64,000 nucleotides of DNA, taken from Cellulomonas humilata. Lineage in GTDB: Bacteria; Actinomycetota; Actinomycetes; Actinomycetales; Cellulomonadaceae. Position 1 is the stretch's first letter. Every line of letters begins with the position of its first letter. The notes beneath the pieces are model-generated. The model did not search any database. It saw only the letters and a program-made list of their open reading frames with translations, and was not told the DNA's origin. Below, one piece after another: positions 16,328 through 25,598 of this stretch. Position numbers and translations under genes: made by a program. The stretch covers positions 682,001-746,000 of the forward strand of contig NZ_JAUSVB010000001.1 of NCBI RefSeq assembly GCF_030814415.1, given 5' to 3'.

Positions 16328-17323
16328 CTACCCCGGCACCCGCGCGCGGACCCGCCGCGGGTGGGGCGGCTCGGCCGCGTCCAGCAGCCCGGTCGCGGTG
16401 ATCTCGTCGACCACCAGGTCCGTCACCACCCCGGCGCGCAGGGCGGCGAGCAGCGGCGCGACCTTGTTGTCGCCGGCCACCACGCAGACCCGGCGCGGGA
16501 CCCGCTGCAGCTCGACCGGGGTCGGACCGGTGGCCCGCTCGTTCAGGTGCACGTCCTGCCACGACCCGTCGGCGCGCAGGAAGACGGTGCAGACGTCACC
16601 GACGACGCCCTCGTCGTGCAGGTTCTTCACGTCGGCGTCGTCGAGGTAGCCCGCCGAGTACACGTGCGAGGGCACCGCCCCCGCGACCGCGCCGACGGAG
16701 AACACCGCGATGTCCGCGCGCCGCTGCATGTCGAGCACGCGACGGACCGAGCGCTCGCGCCACATGGCGGCCTTGGTGTCGGGGTAGTCGAAGAACGCGG
16801 GCACCGAGAAGTGGTGCACCGCCGCGGCGAACGCGGTGCCGAACGTCGAGATCAGGTCGCTGGCGTACTCGATCCCGCTGGTGCGCATGTTCGCGGCGCC
16901 GTTCAGCTGGACCACCGCGGAGCCGCGCGTCGGCTTGGGCGCCAGGTACCGGGACACCGACGCGAGCGTGGTCCCCCACGCGACGCCGAGCACCATGTCG
17001 GAGTCGAACCACGAGGACAGGAGCCTGGCCGCGGTGATCGACACCTGGTCCAGGCGCTCGATGTGACTGGCGGAGTCGGGCACCGGGACCACGTACGTGT
17101 CGATGCCGAACGCCGCGGCGATCGTGCGGCCCAGCCCTGGTGCACGCGTGCTCGCCGGCCGCAGCGTGATCTCGACCAGACCCGACTGCCGGGCGCGCTT
17201 GATGAGCCGGGAGACGGTCGAGCGGGAGGTGCCCAGGTGGCGCGCGATGACCTCCATCTTGATGTCCTGGAGGTAGTACATCGAGGCCGCCCGCAGCACG
17301 TCCTGCTCTCGTTCGATGTACAT
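16328..17323 (-). CDS. SorC/DeoR-type sugar-binding transcriptional regulator
   Basis: A 331-aa regulator. The N-terminal HTH reads LRAASMYYLQDIKMEVIARHLGTSRSTVSRLIKRAR (residues about 8-45; split here only by eye). The rest is a SorC sugar-phosphate-binding domain (VLGVAWGTTLASVSRYLAPK, VQLNGAANMRTSGIEYASDLI, HVYSAGYLDDADVKNLHDEGVVGDVC, CVVAGDNKVAPLLAALRAGVVTDLVVDE in successive blocks). ATG 17323 has GGAGGGGG about 8 bases upstream and starts at the conserved region. It is divergent from glpD, so it probably senses glycerol 3-phosphate or a related phosphate. Its 3' end lies 4 bases from the carboxylase stop. Confidence 0.88.
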   Translation of the reverse strand: MYIEREQDVLRAASMYYLQDIKMEVIARHLGTSRSTVSRLIKRARQSGLVEITLRPASTRAPGLGRTIAAAFGIDTYVVPVPDSASHIERLDQVSITAARLLSSWFDSDMVLGVAWGTTLASVSRYLAPKPTRGSAVVQLNGAANMRTSGIEYASDLISTFGTAFAAAVHHFSVPAFFDYPDTKAAMWRERSVRRVLDMQRRADIAVFSVGAVAGAVPSHVYSAGYLDDADVKNLHDEGVVGDVCTVFLRADGSWQDVHLNERATGPTPVELQRVPRRVCVVAGDNKVAPLLAALRAGVVTDLVVDEITATGLLDAAEPPHPRRVRARVPG

Positions 17324-17351
17324 CGCGACCCCCTCCCGACCGCAGCCGACC

Positions 17352-17387
17352 TTGCACGTTTGTGCAGCCCGGTTGCGCGTTCGTTCG
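17352..17387. promoter_or_regulatory. Paired operator between the SorC regulator and glpD
   Basis: TGCAC-GTTT-GTGCA (17353-17366) is a perfect inverted repeat. A related, less symmetric copy, TTGCGCGTTCGTTCG (from 17373), starts 21 bp after the first TTGCACGTT (17352), about two helical turns. Two sites in phase in a divergent promoter region fit cooperative binding by a multimeric SorC-type regulator. Confidence 0.5.
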
Positions 17388-17468
17388 CCTGGTGACGACG
17401 ATAGCGAGCAAGCCCGCACCGGGCGAGCCGGACAACGAGCGACAACGGAACCACCGGGGGTACGACGG

Positions 17469-19280
17469 ATGAGGACGGCGCCGCTGACGGCCCAGGCACG
17501 ACAGGACGCTCTCGACGCGATGCGTGGGAGTGCTGAACGCGGGAACGAGCTCGACGTCCTCGTCATCGGAGGCGGCGTGACGGGCGCGGGGATCGCGCTC
17601 GACGCGGTCAGCCGAGGACTGTCCACCGCGATCGTCGAGGCCCAGGACTGGGCCAGCGGCACGTCGAGCCGGTCCAGCAAGCTGGTGCACGGCGGCCTGC
17701 GCTACCTCCAGATGCTCGACTTCCACCTGGTGCGCGAGGCGCTCACGGAGCGGGACCTGCTGATCAACCGCCTGGCGCCGCACCTGGTCAAGCCGGTCAG
17801 TTTCCTCTACCCCCTGGAGAACCGGGTCTGGGAGCGGGCCTACGTCGGTGCCGGCGTGGCCCTCTACGACACCTTGGCGTCGGTCACCGGGTCGAAGCGT
17901 GCCCTCCCGATCCACCGGCACCTGACCCGCAAGGGCATGGAGCGGCTGTTCCCCGACCTGCGCCACGACGCCGCCATCGGCGCGGTCCGGTACTGGGACG
18001 CGAGCGTCGACGACGCCCGCCTCGTCGAGACCCTCGTGCGCACCGCCGTCAGCTACGGCGCGCACGCCGCGTCCCGCACCCAGGTGGCCGACCTGCAGAC
18101 CACGACCGGCGGCGCGGTCACCGGCGCCGAGGTGGTGGACCTGGAGACCGGCGAGCACATCGACGTCCGGGCACGGGCAGTCATCAACGCGACCGGTGTG
18201 TGGACCGAGCAGACCGAGTCGCTGGCCGGAGCCGAGGGCGGGCTGCGCGTGCTGGCCAGCAAGGGCATCCACATCGTCGTGCCGCGCAGCCGCATCGCCG
18301 GCGACGTCGGGCTGATCCTGCAGACCGAGAAGTCGGTCCTCTTCATCATCCCGTGGTCGCGGTACTGGGTGATCGGCACCACGGACACGCCGTGGGAGCA
18401 GGAGCTGATCCACCCCGTCGCGACGAGCGCGGACATCGACTACGTCATCGACCACGCCAACACCGTCCTGTCCCGGCCGATCACGCGCGAGGACATCATC
18501 GGCACCTGGGCGGGTCTGCGTCCGCTGCTCCAGCCGCAGGTCAAGGCCGGCACCAGCTCCGCGAAGGTGTCGCGCGAGCACACGGTCGCCGCCCCCGCGC
18601 CGGGCCTGACGGTCATCGCCGGCGGCAAGCTCACCACCTACCGCGTGATGGCCAAGGACGCGGTCGACTTCGCCATCGGCAGCCGCGCCACCAGCCTGCC
18701 GTCCATTACGCACGACCTGCCGCTGGTCGGCGCCGAAGGCCTCCAGGTGTTCCAGCGCCAGGCCCGGGCGATCAGCCAGAAGTACGGCTGGACGCGGCCG
18801 CGCATGGACCACCTGCTGCACCGGTACGGGTCCCTGCTGGGCGAGCTCATCGACCTCGTCGACGCCGACCCGACCCTGGCCGACCCGCTCACGAACGCGG
18901 ACGCGTACATCCGGGCGGAGATCGTCTACGCCGCGAGCCACGAGGGCGCGCTGCACCTCGACGACGTCCTCATGCACCGCACCCGGCTCAACTACGAGCA
19001 GGCGGACAAGGGCGTCGGCGCCCTCGACGAGATCGGCGACCTGGTCGCGCAGGTGCTCGGCTGGGACGCGCACACGCGCAGCCAGGAGATCGAGGCGTAC
19101 CGCGCGCGGTGCGAGGCGGAGGACGCCGCCGCGCAGGAGCTGGACGACGCGGAGGCCGTGAAGGTGCGACTGCGCGCCGCCGACGTGTCGCCGATGCTCG
19201 ACGAGGGGGCAGCCACAGGAGCCGGCACCAAGCCGGGATCACCCGCGGGGAAGGGATCGTCCGGACCCGTCGGGACCTGA
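17469..19280 (+). CDS. glpD: Glycerol-3-phosphate dehydrogenase, FAD-dependent
   Basis: A 603-aa membrane-associated flavoenzyme that oxidises glycerol 3-phosphate to dihydroxyacetone phosphate and feeds electrons to quinones. The FAD dinucleotide fold is clear (LDVLVIGGGVTGAGIALDAVSRG), as are SGTSSRSSKLVHGGLRYLQ, YYWD-type RYWDASVDDARLV, HIVVPRSR, FIIPWSRYWVIGTTDTPW and KLTTYRVMAKDAVDF. The C-terminal DAO_C region and an acidic, low-complexity tail complete it. ATG 17469 is chosen because the conserved N terminus follows. It leads the glpD-glpF-glpK operon. Confidence 0.95.
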   Translation: MRTAPLTAQARQDALDAMRGSAERGNELDVLVIGGGVTGAGIALDAVSRGLSTAIVEAQDWASGTSSRSSKLVHGGLRYLQMLDFHLVREALTERDLLINRLAPHLVKPVSFLYPLENRVWERAYVGAGVALYDTLASVTGSKRALPIHRHLTRKGMERLFPDLRHDAAIGAVRYWDASVDDARLVETLVRTAVSYGAHAASRTQVADLQTTTGGAVTGAEVVDLETGEHIDVRARAVINATGVWTEQTESLAGAEGGLRVLASKGIHIVVPRSRIAGDVGLILQTEKSVLFIIPWSRYWVIGTTDTPWEQELIHPVATSADIDYVIDHANTVLSRPITREDIIGTWAGLRPLLQPQVKAGTSSAKVSREHTVAAPAPGLTVIAGGKLTTYRVMAKDAVDFAIGSRATSLPSITHDLPLVGAEGLQVFQRQARAISQKYGWTRPRMDHLLHRYGSLLGELIDLVDADPTLADPLTNADAYIRAEIVYAASHEGALHLDDVLMHRTRLNYEQADKGVGALDEIGDLVAQVLGWDAHTRSQEIEAYRARCEAEDAAAQELDDAEAVKVRLRAADVSPMLDEGAATGAGTKPGSPAGKGSSGPVGT

Positions 19281-19285
19281 AGACT

Positions 19286-19305
19286 CCCCGCGGCCATCCG
19301 CGGGG
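19286..19305 (+). terminator. Hairpin in the glpD-glpF spacer
   Basis: CCCCGCGG-CCAT-CCGCGGGG forms a perfect 8-bp stem 6 bases past the glpD stop. No T run follows and glpF starts 38 bases later, so this may be a partial terminator or an mRNA 3'-end stabiliser that tunes glpD against glpF-glpK rather than a full stop. Confidence 0.45.
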
Positions 19306-19342
19306 CGCACGTGACAACGATGTCCGTCAGAAAGGGTCGACA

Positions 19343-20080
19343 GTGGACTACACAATAGGTGACGCCTTCATCTCGGAGGTGATGGGTACCGGCATGCTGA
19401 TCCTGCTCGGCGCCGGTGTGGTCGCGAACGTCATCTTGCCGAAGAACAAGGGTTTCGACGGCGGCTGGCTCCTCATCAACTTCGGATGGGGTCTCGCGGT
19501 CTTCTCGGGTGTGTACGTCGCGTTCAAGTCGGGGGCGCACCTGAACCCCGCGGTGACCATGGGCATCTGGACGAGTGGGGCGGAGGAGTTCGCACCCGGC
19601 ATCCCCGTGACGGCGGCGAACGGCTTCCTCTATGTCACAGCCCAGATGGCCGGTGCCGCGATAGGTGCCGCACTCGCCTTCCTCGCCTACAAGAAGCACT
19701 TCGACGAGGATGCCGACCCGGGCACCAAGCTCGCCGTCTTCTCCACCGGTCCCGCCATCCGTTCCTACGGGTGGAACTTCTTCACCGAGGCCATCGCCAC
19801 GTTCGTCCTCGTCTTCGTCATCCTCGCGTTCGCGAAGACGCCCGCCGCCCTCGGGGCGATCCCCGTCGCCCTCCTCGTGGTCGGCATCGGCGCCAGCCTC
19901 GGTGGCCCCACCGGCTATGCCATCAACCCCGCGCGTGACCTCGGTCCGCGCATCGCGCACGCCCTCCTGCCCATCCGGGGCAAGGGCGCGAGCGACTGGG
20001 GGTACTCCTGGGTGCCGGTCCTCGGCCCCCTCGTCGGCGGCGCGATCGCCGGCCTCGTGGCGTCCGTCTACATCGGCTGA
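19343..20080 (+). CDS. glpF: Glycerol uptake facilitator (MIP family aquaglyceroporin)
   Basis: A 245-aa channel with six membrane helices and both pore NPA motifs: [12 protein letters not shown] (first) and [13 protein letters not shown] (second). The Asp after the second NPA-R motif (NPARD) is typical of glycerol-conducting members. GTG 19343 follows AAAGGG at about 6 bases. Placed between glpD and glpK, it supplies glycerol to the kinase. The first helix begins directly after the N-terminal [15 protein letters not shown]. Confidence 0.95.
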   Translation: MDYTIGDAFISEVMGTGMLILLGAGVVANVILPKNKGFDGGWLLINFGWGLAVFSGVYVAFKSGAHLNPAVTMGIWTSGAEEFAPGIPVTAANGFLYVTAQMAGAAIGAALAFLAYKKHFDEDADPGTKLAVFSTGPAIRSYGWNFFTEAIATFVLVFVILAFAKTPAALGAIPVALLVVGIGASLGGPTGYAINPARDLGPRIAHALLPIRGKGASDWGYSWVPVLGPLVGGAIAGLVASVYIG

Positions 20081-20172
20081 CGCCACAGCACAGTCGTCCC
20101 CCGTCCGGGCGGCGCTCCACACCCCCCGCGAGCGCCGTCCGGGCCACCCGAACCACCGGAGGAATCTTCACC

Positions 20173-21696
20173 ATGCCCGACACCAAGTACGTCCTTGCCA
20201 TCGACCAGGGCACCACGAGCTCCCGAGCGATCGTCTTCGACCACTCCGGCCAGATCGTCGAGTCCGGGCAGATCGAGCACGAGCAGATCTTCCCGCGCGC
20301 CGGGTGGGTCGAGCACAACGCGGAGGAGATCTGGAAGAACGTCCGTGAGGTGGTCGGTCTCGCACTGACGCGGGCCAACCTCACCTACAAGGACCTCGCC
20401 GCGGTCGGCATCACCAACCAGCGCGAGACAGCGGTCGTCTGGGACCGGACCACCGGCAAGCCGGTCTACAACGCGATCGTCTGGCAGGACACGCGCACCC
20501 AGAAGATCGCCGACGAGCTGGGGGCGCTCGGCGGTGGCGCGGACCGGTACAAGGCGAAGGTCGGCCTGCCGCTGGCCACGTACTTCTCCGGCCCGAAGGT
20601 CAAGTGGATCCTCGACAACGTCGAGGGTGCGCGGGCCAAGGCCGAGGCCGGTGACCTGGCGTTCGGCAACACCGACTCGTGGGTGCTGTGGAACATGACC
20701 GGTGGGGTCGACGGTGGCGTGCACGTCACCGACCCGACCAACGCGTCGCGCACGATGCTGATGGACCTCGACACCCTCTCGTGGGACGCGGACATCGCGA
20801 ACGACATGGGGATCCCGCTGTCGATGCTGCCGGAGATCAAGTCCTCGTCCGAGGTGTACGGCAAGGGTCGCGAGGGCGGCATGGTCCCGGGTGTCCCGAT
20901 CGCCGGCATCCTCGGCGACCAGCAGGCGGCCACGTTCGGGCAGGCGTGCTTCGAGGTCGGGATGGCCAAGAACACGTACGGCACCGGCAACTTCATGCTC
21001 ATCAACACGGGCACGTCGCCGGTCCCGTCGAAGAACGGCCTGCTCACCACGGTCTGCTACAAGATCGGCGACCAGCCGACCGTGTACGCGCTCGAGGGGT
21101 CGATCGCGGTGAGCGGCTCGCTCGTCCAGTGGCTGCGCGACAACCTCGGGATCATCTCGTCGGCACCCGAGATCGAGGAGCTGGCCAAGACCGTCGAGGA
21201 CAACGGCGGCGCGTACTTCGTGCCGGCGTTCTCGGGCCTGTTCGCGCCGTACTGGCGGTCCGACGCGCGCGGCGCACTCGTCGGCCTGACGCGGTACGTC
21301 AACAAGGGGCACATCGCCCGGGCCGCGCTCGAGGCGACGGCGTTCCAGACCCGCGAGGTGCTGGACGCCATGAACGCCGACTCGGGTGTCGACCTGACCG
21401 AGCTCAAGGTGGACGGCGGCATGGTCCAGGACGAGCTGCTGATGCAGTTCCAGGCGGACATCCTCGGCGTCCCGGTGGTCCGGCCGAAGGTCGCCGAGAC
21501 GACCGCGCTCGGAGCGGCCTACGCGGCCGGCATCGCCGTCGGGTTCTGGAACGGTGAGCAGGACGTCATCGACAACTGGGCCGAGGACAAGCGCTGGGAG
21601 CCGGCGATGGCCGACGACGAGCGTGACCGGCAGTACCGGAACTGGAAGAAGGCCGTCACCAAGACCTTCGACTGGGTCGACGACGACGTGCACTGA
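20173..21696 (+). CDS. glpK: Glycerol kinase
   Basis: A 507-aa FGGY-family kinase that makes glycerol 3-phosphate with ATP. It has the opening [22 protein letters not shown], the NQRET motif ([20 protein letters not shown]), WQDTRT, the ADP-side block [46 protein letters not shown], and [21 protein letters not shown] near the end. GGAGG lies 9 bases before ATG 20173. It is the last gene of the glp operon and is followed by a strong terminator. Confidence 0.97.
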   Translation: MPDTKYVLAIDQGTTSSRAIVFDHSGQIVESGQIEHEQIFPRAGWVEHNAEEIWKNVREVVGLALTRANLTYKDLAAVGITNQRETAVVWDRTTGKPVYNAIVWQDTRTQKIADELGALGGGADRYKAKVGLPLATYFSGPKVKWILDNVEGARAKAEAGDLAFGNTDSWVLWNMTGGVDGGVHVTDPTNASRTMLMDLDTLSWDADIANDMGIPLSMLPEIKSSSEVYGKGREGGMVPGVPIAGILGDQQAATFGQACFEVGMAKNTYGTGNFMLINTGTSPVPSKNGLLTTVCYKIGDQPTVYALEGSIAVSGSLVQWLRDNLGIISSAPEIEELAKTVEDNGGAYFVPAFSGLFAPYWRSDARGALVGLTRYVNKGHIARAALEATAFQTREVLDAMNADSGVDLTELKVDGGMVQDELLMQFQADILGVPVVRPKVAETTALGAAYAAGIAVGFWNGEQDVIDNWAEDKRWEPAMADDERDRQYRNWKKAVTKTFDWVDDDVH

Positions 21697-21712
21697 GCAC
21701 TGGGGTGACGGG

Positions 21713-21748
21713 CGAGGGCCGGGGTGCGACGAGGCACCCCGGCCCTCG
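21713..21748. terminator. Bidirectional terminator between glpK and mmpL
   Basis: A perfect 15-bp stem, CGAGGGCCGGGGTGC (21713-21727) with GCACCCCGGCCCTCG (21734-21748) and a 6-base loop. It lies 16 bases after the glpK stop and 5 bases before the stop of the convergent MmpL gene, so it can serve both. Confidence 0.8.
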
Positions 21749-21753
21749 TCACG

Positions 21754-24045
21754 TCATTCGGCGGCGTGCACCCCGTGCGCGGCGTGGGTGCCCGTGTGCG
21801 CGCCCTCCGGGACCTCGTCGACGGGAGCGGCGGCCGTGTGGGAGCCGGTCTTGTCGAGCGCGGCACCCTCGATGTCGACGTTCGGGATGATCCGGTCCAG
21901 CCAGCGAGGCAGCCACCAGGCCGACTTGCCCAGCAGCGTCATGGCGGCAGGGATCATCGTCATGCGGACGACGAGGGCGTCGAACAGGATGCCGATGGCC
22001 AGCGCGAACGCGATCGGGCCGATCTGCGCCGAGCCGCTGAACACGAAGCTCGAGAACACCGAGATCATGATCAGCGCCGCCGCCAGGACCACGCGGGCAC
22101 CGTGGGCGAACCCGAGGCGGACGGCCGGTGTCGGCTCGGCGCCGTGCACGTGCTCCTCGCGCATCCGGGACACGAGGAACACCTGGTAGTCCATCGCCAG
22201 ACCGAACAGCACGCCCACCAGCAGGATCGGCAGGAAGCTGAGCAGCGGACCGGTCGAGTCGACGTTGAAGACGGGCGCCAACCAGCCCCACTGGAACACC
22301 GCGGTCGTGGCGCCGAACGCCGCCGCGATGGTCAGGAGGAAGCCGAGCACCGCGGTGACCGGCACCAGCAGCGAGCGGAACGCGACCAGCAGCAGGACGA
22401 TCGCGAGCCCGACGACGATGAGCAGGAACAGCGGGAACGCGTCGGCGAGCTTCTCGGTGATGTCGATGTTCGCGGCGGCGGCGCCTGTGACCCACAGCTG
22501 CGTGCCGGTGCTCTCCTCGAGGTCCGGGCGGGCGTCGCGGATGGCGTTCACCAGGTCGGCGGTCTCCTCCGAGTCCGGCGCACCGGTCGGGATGACCACG
22601 ATGAGCGCACCCTCGGCACCCTCGGAGGCGCCCGGGGCCGCGATCGGGGCCGCGTAGGCGACGTCCGGGAGGGCGGAGACCGTCTCCGTGACGGACTGGA
22701 CCGCGGCCGGCAGGGCGCTCGGGTCCTCGGCCGCGTCGACGAGCACGACGAGCGGGCCGTTGAAGCCGGGGCCGAAGCCGTCGGCGAGCATCTCGTACGC
22801 GACGCGGTCGCCCGACCCCTCGGGCTCGCGGCCGGCGTTCGGCAGGCCGAGCCGCAGGCTGAGCGCGGGGATCGCGATCGTGAGAAGCACGAGCGCGGAG
22901 ACGACGAGCGTGATGATCGGGTGCGTCGTGACGAGCGCGCCCCAGCGGTTGCGGGCCTCGCGGGAGTGCTCCGCCTGCTTCAGCGCCCGGCCGCGCGGGC
23001 GCAGCCGCTCGCCGGCGAAGCCCATCATCGCGGGCAGCAGCGTGACGGCGACGAGCACCGCGATGACGACCGTGGCGGCGGCGGCGAGGCCCATGGCCGC
23101 GAGGAACGGGATACCGGTGACCGTGAGGGCGGCGAGGGCGATGACGACGGTGGTCCCGGCGAACACGACCGCGCTGCCGGCGGTGCCGACCGCGTGGCCG
23201 GCGGAGGCCTCCGGGGCCATCCCGTCTGCCAGCTGCTGCCGGTGCCGGGACAGCAGGAACAGGGCGTAGTCGATGCCGACCGCGAGGCCGAGCATGAGTG
23301 CGAGCGTCAGCGTCGAGGAGGAGATGTTCGCGATCCCCGACAGGGACAGCACGCCCGCGACCCCGATGCCGACGCCGAGCAGCGCGGTGAGGATCGGCAT
23401 GCCCGCCGCGAGGAGCGACCCGAAGGTCACGACGAGCACGATCAGCGCGACGACCAGCCCGATCGCCTCCATCGGCCCCGCGAGCTCGAGCGGGTGGGTG
23501 AACGGACCGCCGGCCAGCGCGACCTCGTACCCGTCGGCCTCGAGGCTCGCCGCGGCGTCCTCGATGGCGGCCGTGGTGGCGTCGGGGATGTCGTCGACCC
23601 CTACGCCGAACGACACGTCCACGTACATGACGCTGCCGTCCGGGGCGACCGCCTGGGCGGTGACGGGGTCGGAGACCGCGACGACGTCCTGTGCGCTCGC
23701 CACGGGCGCGAGCGCGGTCAGGACGTCCGGGATCCCGGTCCCGGTGAGGAACGACTCGCCCTCGGGCACCCCGACGACGACGCGCGCGCTCGAGGTGTCG
23801 CCGCCCTGCTGGGCCGACATGCTGCTGTCCGAGCCGACGTCGGCGGCCTGGTCACCCAGCCGCTCCGCGACGAGCTCCTGCGCCCGCTGGGACTCGGTGC
23901 CCGGGATGGAGAACGAGTCCGAGATGTTCAGCCCCGACGCGACGGCGCCGAACGCGGCGGCGGCGAGCACCAGCAGCCACGCGACGAGCACGATCCAGCG
24001 GTGGCGGAAGCTTCCCCGGCCCAGACGGTCCAGCACGCGTGCCAT
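21754..24045 (-). CDS. MMPL family RND-type transporter
   Basis: A 763-aa exporter with the MmpL layout: a first helix, a periplasmic domain (about 60-190), five helices with GIDYALFLLSRHRQQ, a second periplasmic domain, and five more helices with GLAMDYQVFLVSRMREEHVHG. The Asp-Tyr pairs in both GxDY segments are the proton-relay residues of the family. The C-terminal tail is unusual, with five histidines in about 30 residues (HTAAAP to HGVHAAE). ATG 24045 is chosen over GTG 24051 because AAGGAG sits 5 bases before it. Divergent TetR suggests substrate-induced export of a lipid or toxic hydrophobic compound. Confidence 0.92.
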   Translation of the reverse strand: MARVLDRLGRGSFRHRWIVLVAWLLVLAAAAFGAVASGLNISDSFSIPGTESQRAQELVAERLGDQAADVGSDSSMSAQQGGDTSSARVVVGVPEGESFLTGTGIPDVLTALAPVASAQDVVAVSDPVTAQAVAPDGSVMYVDVSFGVGVDDIPDATTAAIEDAAASLEADGYEVALAGGPFTHPLELAGPMEAIGLVVALIVLVVTFGSLLAAGMPILTALLGVGIGVAGVLSLSGIANISSSTLTLALMLGLAVGIDYALFLLSRHRQQLADGMAPEASAGHAVGTAGSAVVFAGTTVVIALAALTVTGIPFLAAMGLAAAATVVIAVLVAVTLLPAMMGFAGERLRPRGRALKQAEHSREARNRWGALVTTHPIITLVVSALVLLTIAIPALSLRLGLPNAGREPEGSGDRVAYEMLADGFGPGFNGPLVVLVDAAEDPSALPAAVQSVTETVSALPDVAYAAPIAAPGASEGAEGALIVVIPTGAPDSEETADLVNAIRDARPDLEESTGTQLWVTGAAAANIDITEKLADAFPLFLLIVVGLAIVLLLVAFRSLLVPVTAVLGFLLTIAAAFGATTAVFQWGWLAPVFNVDSTGPLLSFLPILLVGVLFGLAMDYQVFLVSRMREEHVHGAEPTPAVRLGFAHGARVVLAAALIMISVFSSFVFSGSAQIGPIAFALAIGILFDALVVRMTMIPAAMTLLGKSAWWLPRWLDRIIPNVDIEGAALDKTGSHTAAAPVDEVPEGAHTGTHAAHGVHAAE

Positions 24046-24075
24046 GTTCACTCCTTGGTCGACGGTGCAGGATAC

Positions 24076-24100
24076 CCGACAGGTGTCGGTTACTTGTCGG
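24076..24100. promoter_or_regulatory. Operator between mmpL and tetR
   Basis: CCGACA-GG-TGTCGG (24076-24089) is a 14-bp inverted repeat, and a third half-site TGTCGG follows at 24095-24100. It occupies the 62-bp space between the divergent mmpL and tetR starts, the expected position for a TetR autorepression site. Confidence 0.65.
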
Positions 24101-24107
24101 TGGCATC

Positions 24108-24707
24108 ATGGGTCGGGTGACGATCCAGGACGAAGGCGCCCGGGTGGATCCGCGAGTGCTGCGCACGCGTCGGCTCCTCCAGGATGCCCTGCTCTCGCTC
24201 GCACGGGAGCGCAGCCTCGACGAGATCTCCGTCGCCGACGTCGCCGACCGGGCCACCGTGAACCGCAGCACCTTCTACCAGCACTACCCCGACACCGACA
24301 CGCTGCTGGCCGACGCCCTCGACGCGCAGGCCGCCCTCGTCGGTGCCGACCTCACCCAGATCCACCCCGGCGTCGGCACGAGGACACCCCCCGACGTGCT
24401 CGTCCGGTACGCCACCCACGTCGCCGAGAACGTCAACCTCTACCGCAGCGCGCTGGGCGAGCACGGCTCCCCCGTCGCCGTCACCCGCCTGCGCCGACGC
24501 ATCGCGGCGCTCGCGACCGAGGGCCTCGAGCTCCACGGCACTCCCCCCGCGCTCGCGCACCTGCCGCTCCCGATCGCCGCAGCCGCGCTGGCGGGATCGG
24601 TCATCGGCGTGCTCGTCGCATGGCTGGAGCGCGACCCGCTGCCCCCCGCGCAGGACGTGGCGTCCTGGGCGTGGTCGGCCGTCAGCGGCTGGCCCGCCGA
24701 GGCCTGA
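24108..24707 (+). CDS. TetR/AcrR family transcriptional regulator
   Basis: A 199-aa regulator. The HTH region is typical (LRTRRLLQDALLSLARERSLDEISVADVADRATVNRSTFYQHYPDTDTLL in consecutive blocks; the recognition part is RATVNRSTFYQHY). The effector domain is short and hydrophobic, ending SWAWSAVSGWPAEA. ATG 24108 or GTG 24117 could start it. Divergence from the MmpL gene and the palindrome between them indicate it represses mmpL and itself. Confidence 0.88.
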   Translation: MGRVTIQDEGARVDPRVLRTRRLLQDALLSLARERSLDEISVADVADRATVNRSTFYQHYPDTDTLLADALDAQAALVGADLTQIHPGVGTRTPPDVLVRYATHVAENVNLYRSALGEHGSPVAVTRLRRRIAALATEGLELHGTPPALAHLPLPIAAAALAGSVIGVLVAWLERDPLPPAQDVASWAWSAVSGWPAEA

Positions 24708-24716
24708 CCCGCCCCG

Positions 24717-25472
24717 TCAGCTGAAGTACGCGCCGCCGTTGACGTCGAGGACCGTGCCCGTGACGAACGCGGCGCCGTCCGACGCCAGGAAGAGGACCGC
24801 CTCGGCGACATCGTCGGGCGCTCCGGCCCTGCGCAGCGGGGACGCGACGACCGCGGCGCGCTGCGCAGGCTCCGGCGTGTGCGTCGCGTGCAGCGGGGTG
24901 CCGGTGACGAACCCCGGCGCGACGGCGTTCACGGTGATCCGCCGTGGCCCCAGCTCCAGCGCGAGCGCCCGGGTGAAGCCCTCGATCCCCGCCTTGGCCG
25001 TCGCGTAGGCGACCATCCCCGTGCCACCGCCGCTGCGCGCCGCCTGGGCGCTGATGGTGATGATCCGGCCGCCGTCGGGCATGACCGCGAGCGCGGCCCG
25101 GCTGGCGTAGAACGCCGAGGAGAGGTTCAGGTCGAGCACCCCGTGCCAGTGGGCATCGTCCATCCCTGGCACCCTGCGCCGGTCGACCGGGCCACCGACG
25201 TTGTTGACGAGGATGTCGATCCCGCCGCCGAGCGCCGACGCAGCGTCGCTGACCGCCGCGTCGACCTCCCAGCTGCGCCGGAGGTCCACCTGGAAGGAGG
25301 CCGCGACCTGGCCCGTCTCCTTGATCTCGGCGACGACGGCCGTGGCGTCGTGCGACAGGTGCGTGACGGCGACGTCGGCGCCGTCCCGGGCGAGCGCGAG
25401 CGCGACGGCGCGACCGATCCCCGAGGCGCCGCCGGTGACGAGCGCGCGCCGTCCGGTGAGCGCGTGCTCCAC
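24717..25472 (-). CDS. SDR family NAD(P)-dependent oxidoreductase
   Basis: A 251-aa classical short-chain dehydrogenase. Cofactor motif TGGASGIG (residues about 13-20), NNVGG, the catalytic Ser in ITISAQAA, the YATAK motif (YxxxK), and the closing FVTGTVLDVNGGAYFS are all present. It is FabG-like, but 3-oxoacyl-ACP reductase activity cannot be told from other SDR activities here. No pathway gene is adjacent. Its stop lies 9 bases from the end of the convergent TetR gene. Confidence 0.9.
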   Translation of the reverse strand: MEHALTGRRALVTGGASGIGRAVALALARDGADVAVTHLSHDATAVVAEIKETGQVAASFQVDLRRSWEVDAAVSDAASALGGGIDILVNNVGGPVDRRRVPGMDDAHWHGVLDLNLSSAFYASRAALAVMPDGGRIITISAQAARSGGGTGMVAYATAKAGIEGFTRALALELGPRRITVNAVAPGFVTGTPLHATHTPEPAQRAAVVASPLRRAGAPDDVAEAVLFLASDGAAFVTGTVLDVNGGAYFS

Positions 25473-25598
25473 CTCGGTGCCCTTCTGTTGGACTGTCGTC
25501 CTGCACCGTACGGGAGCGATACCTCCCGCTCAAGACCGACTTGTCCTGCATTGACCGGTTGGCGTTCGGGTCGGTGGCTCCGGGTAGCGTCCTGCCCC

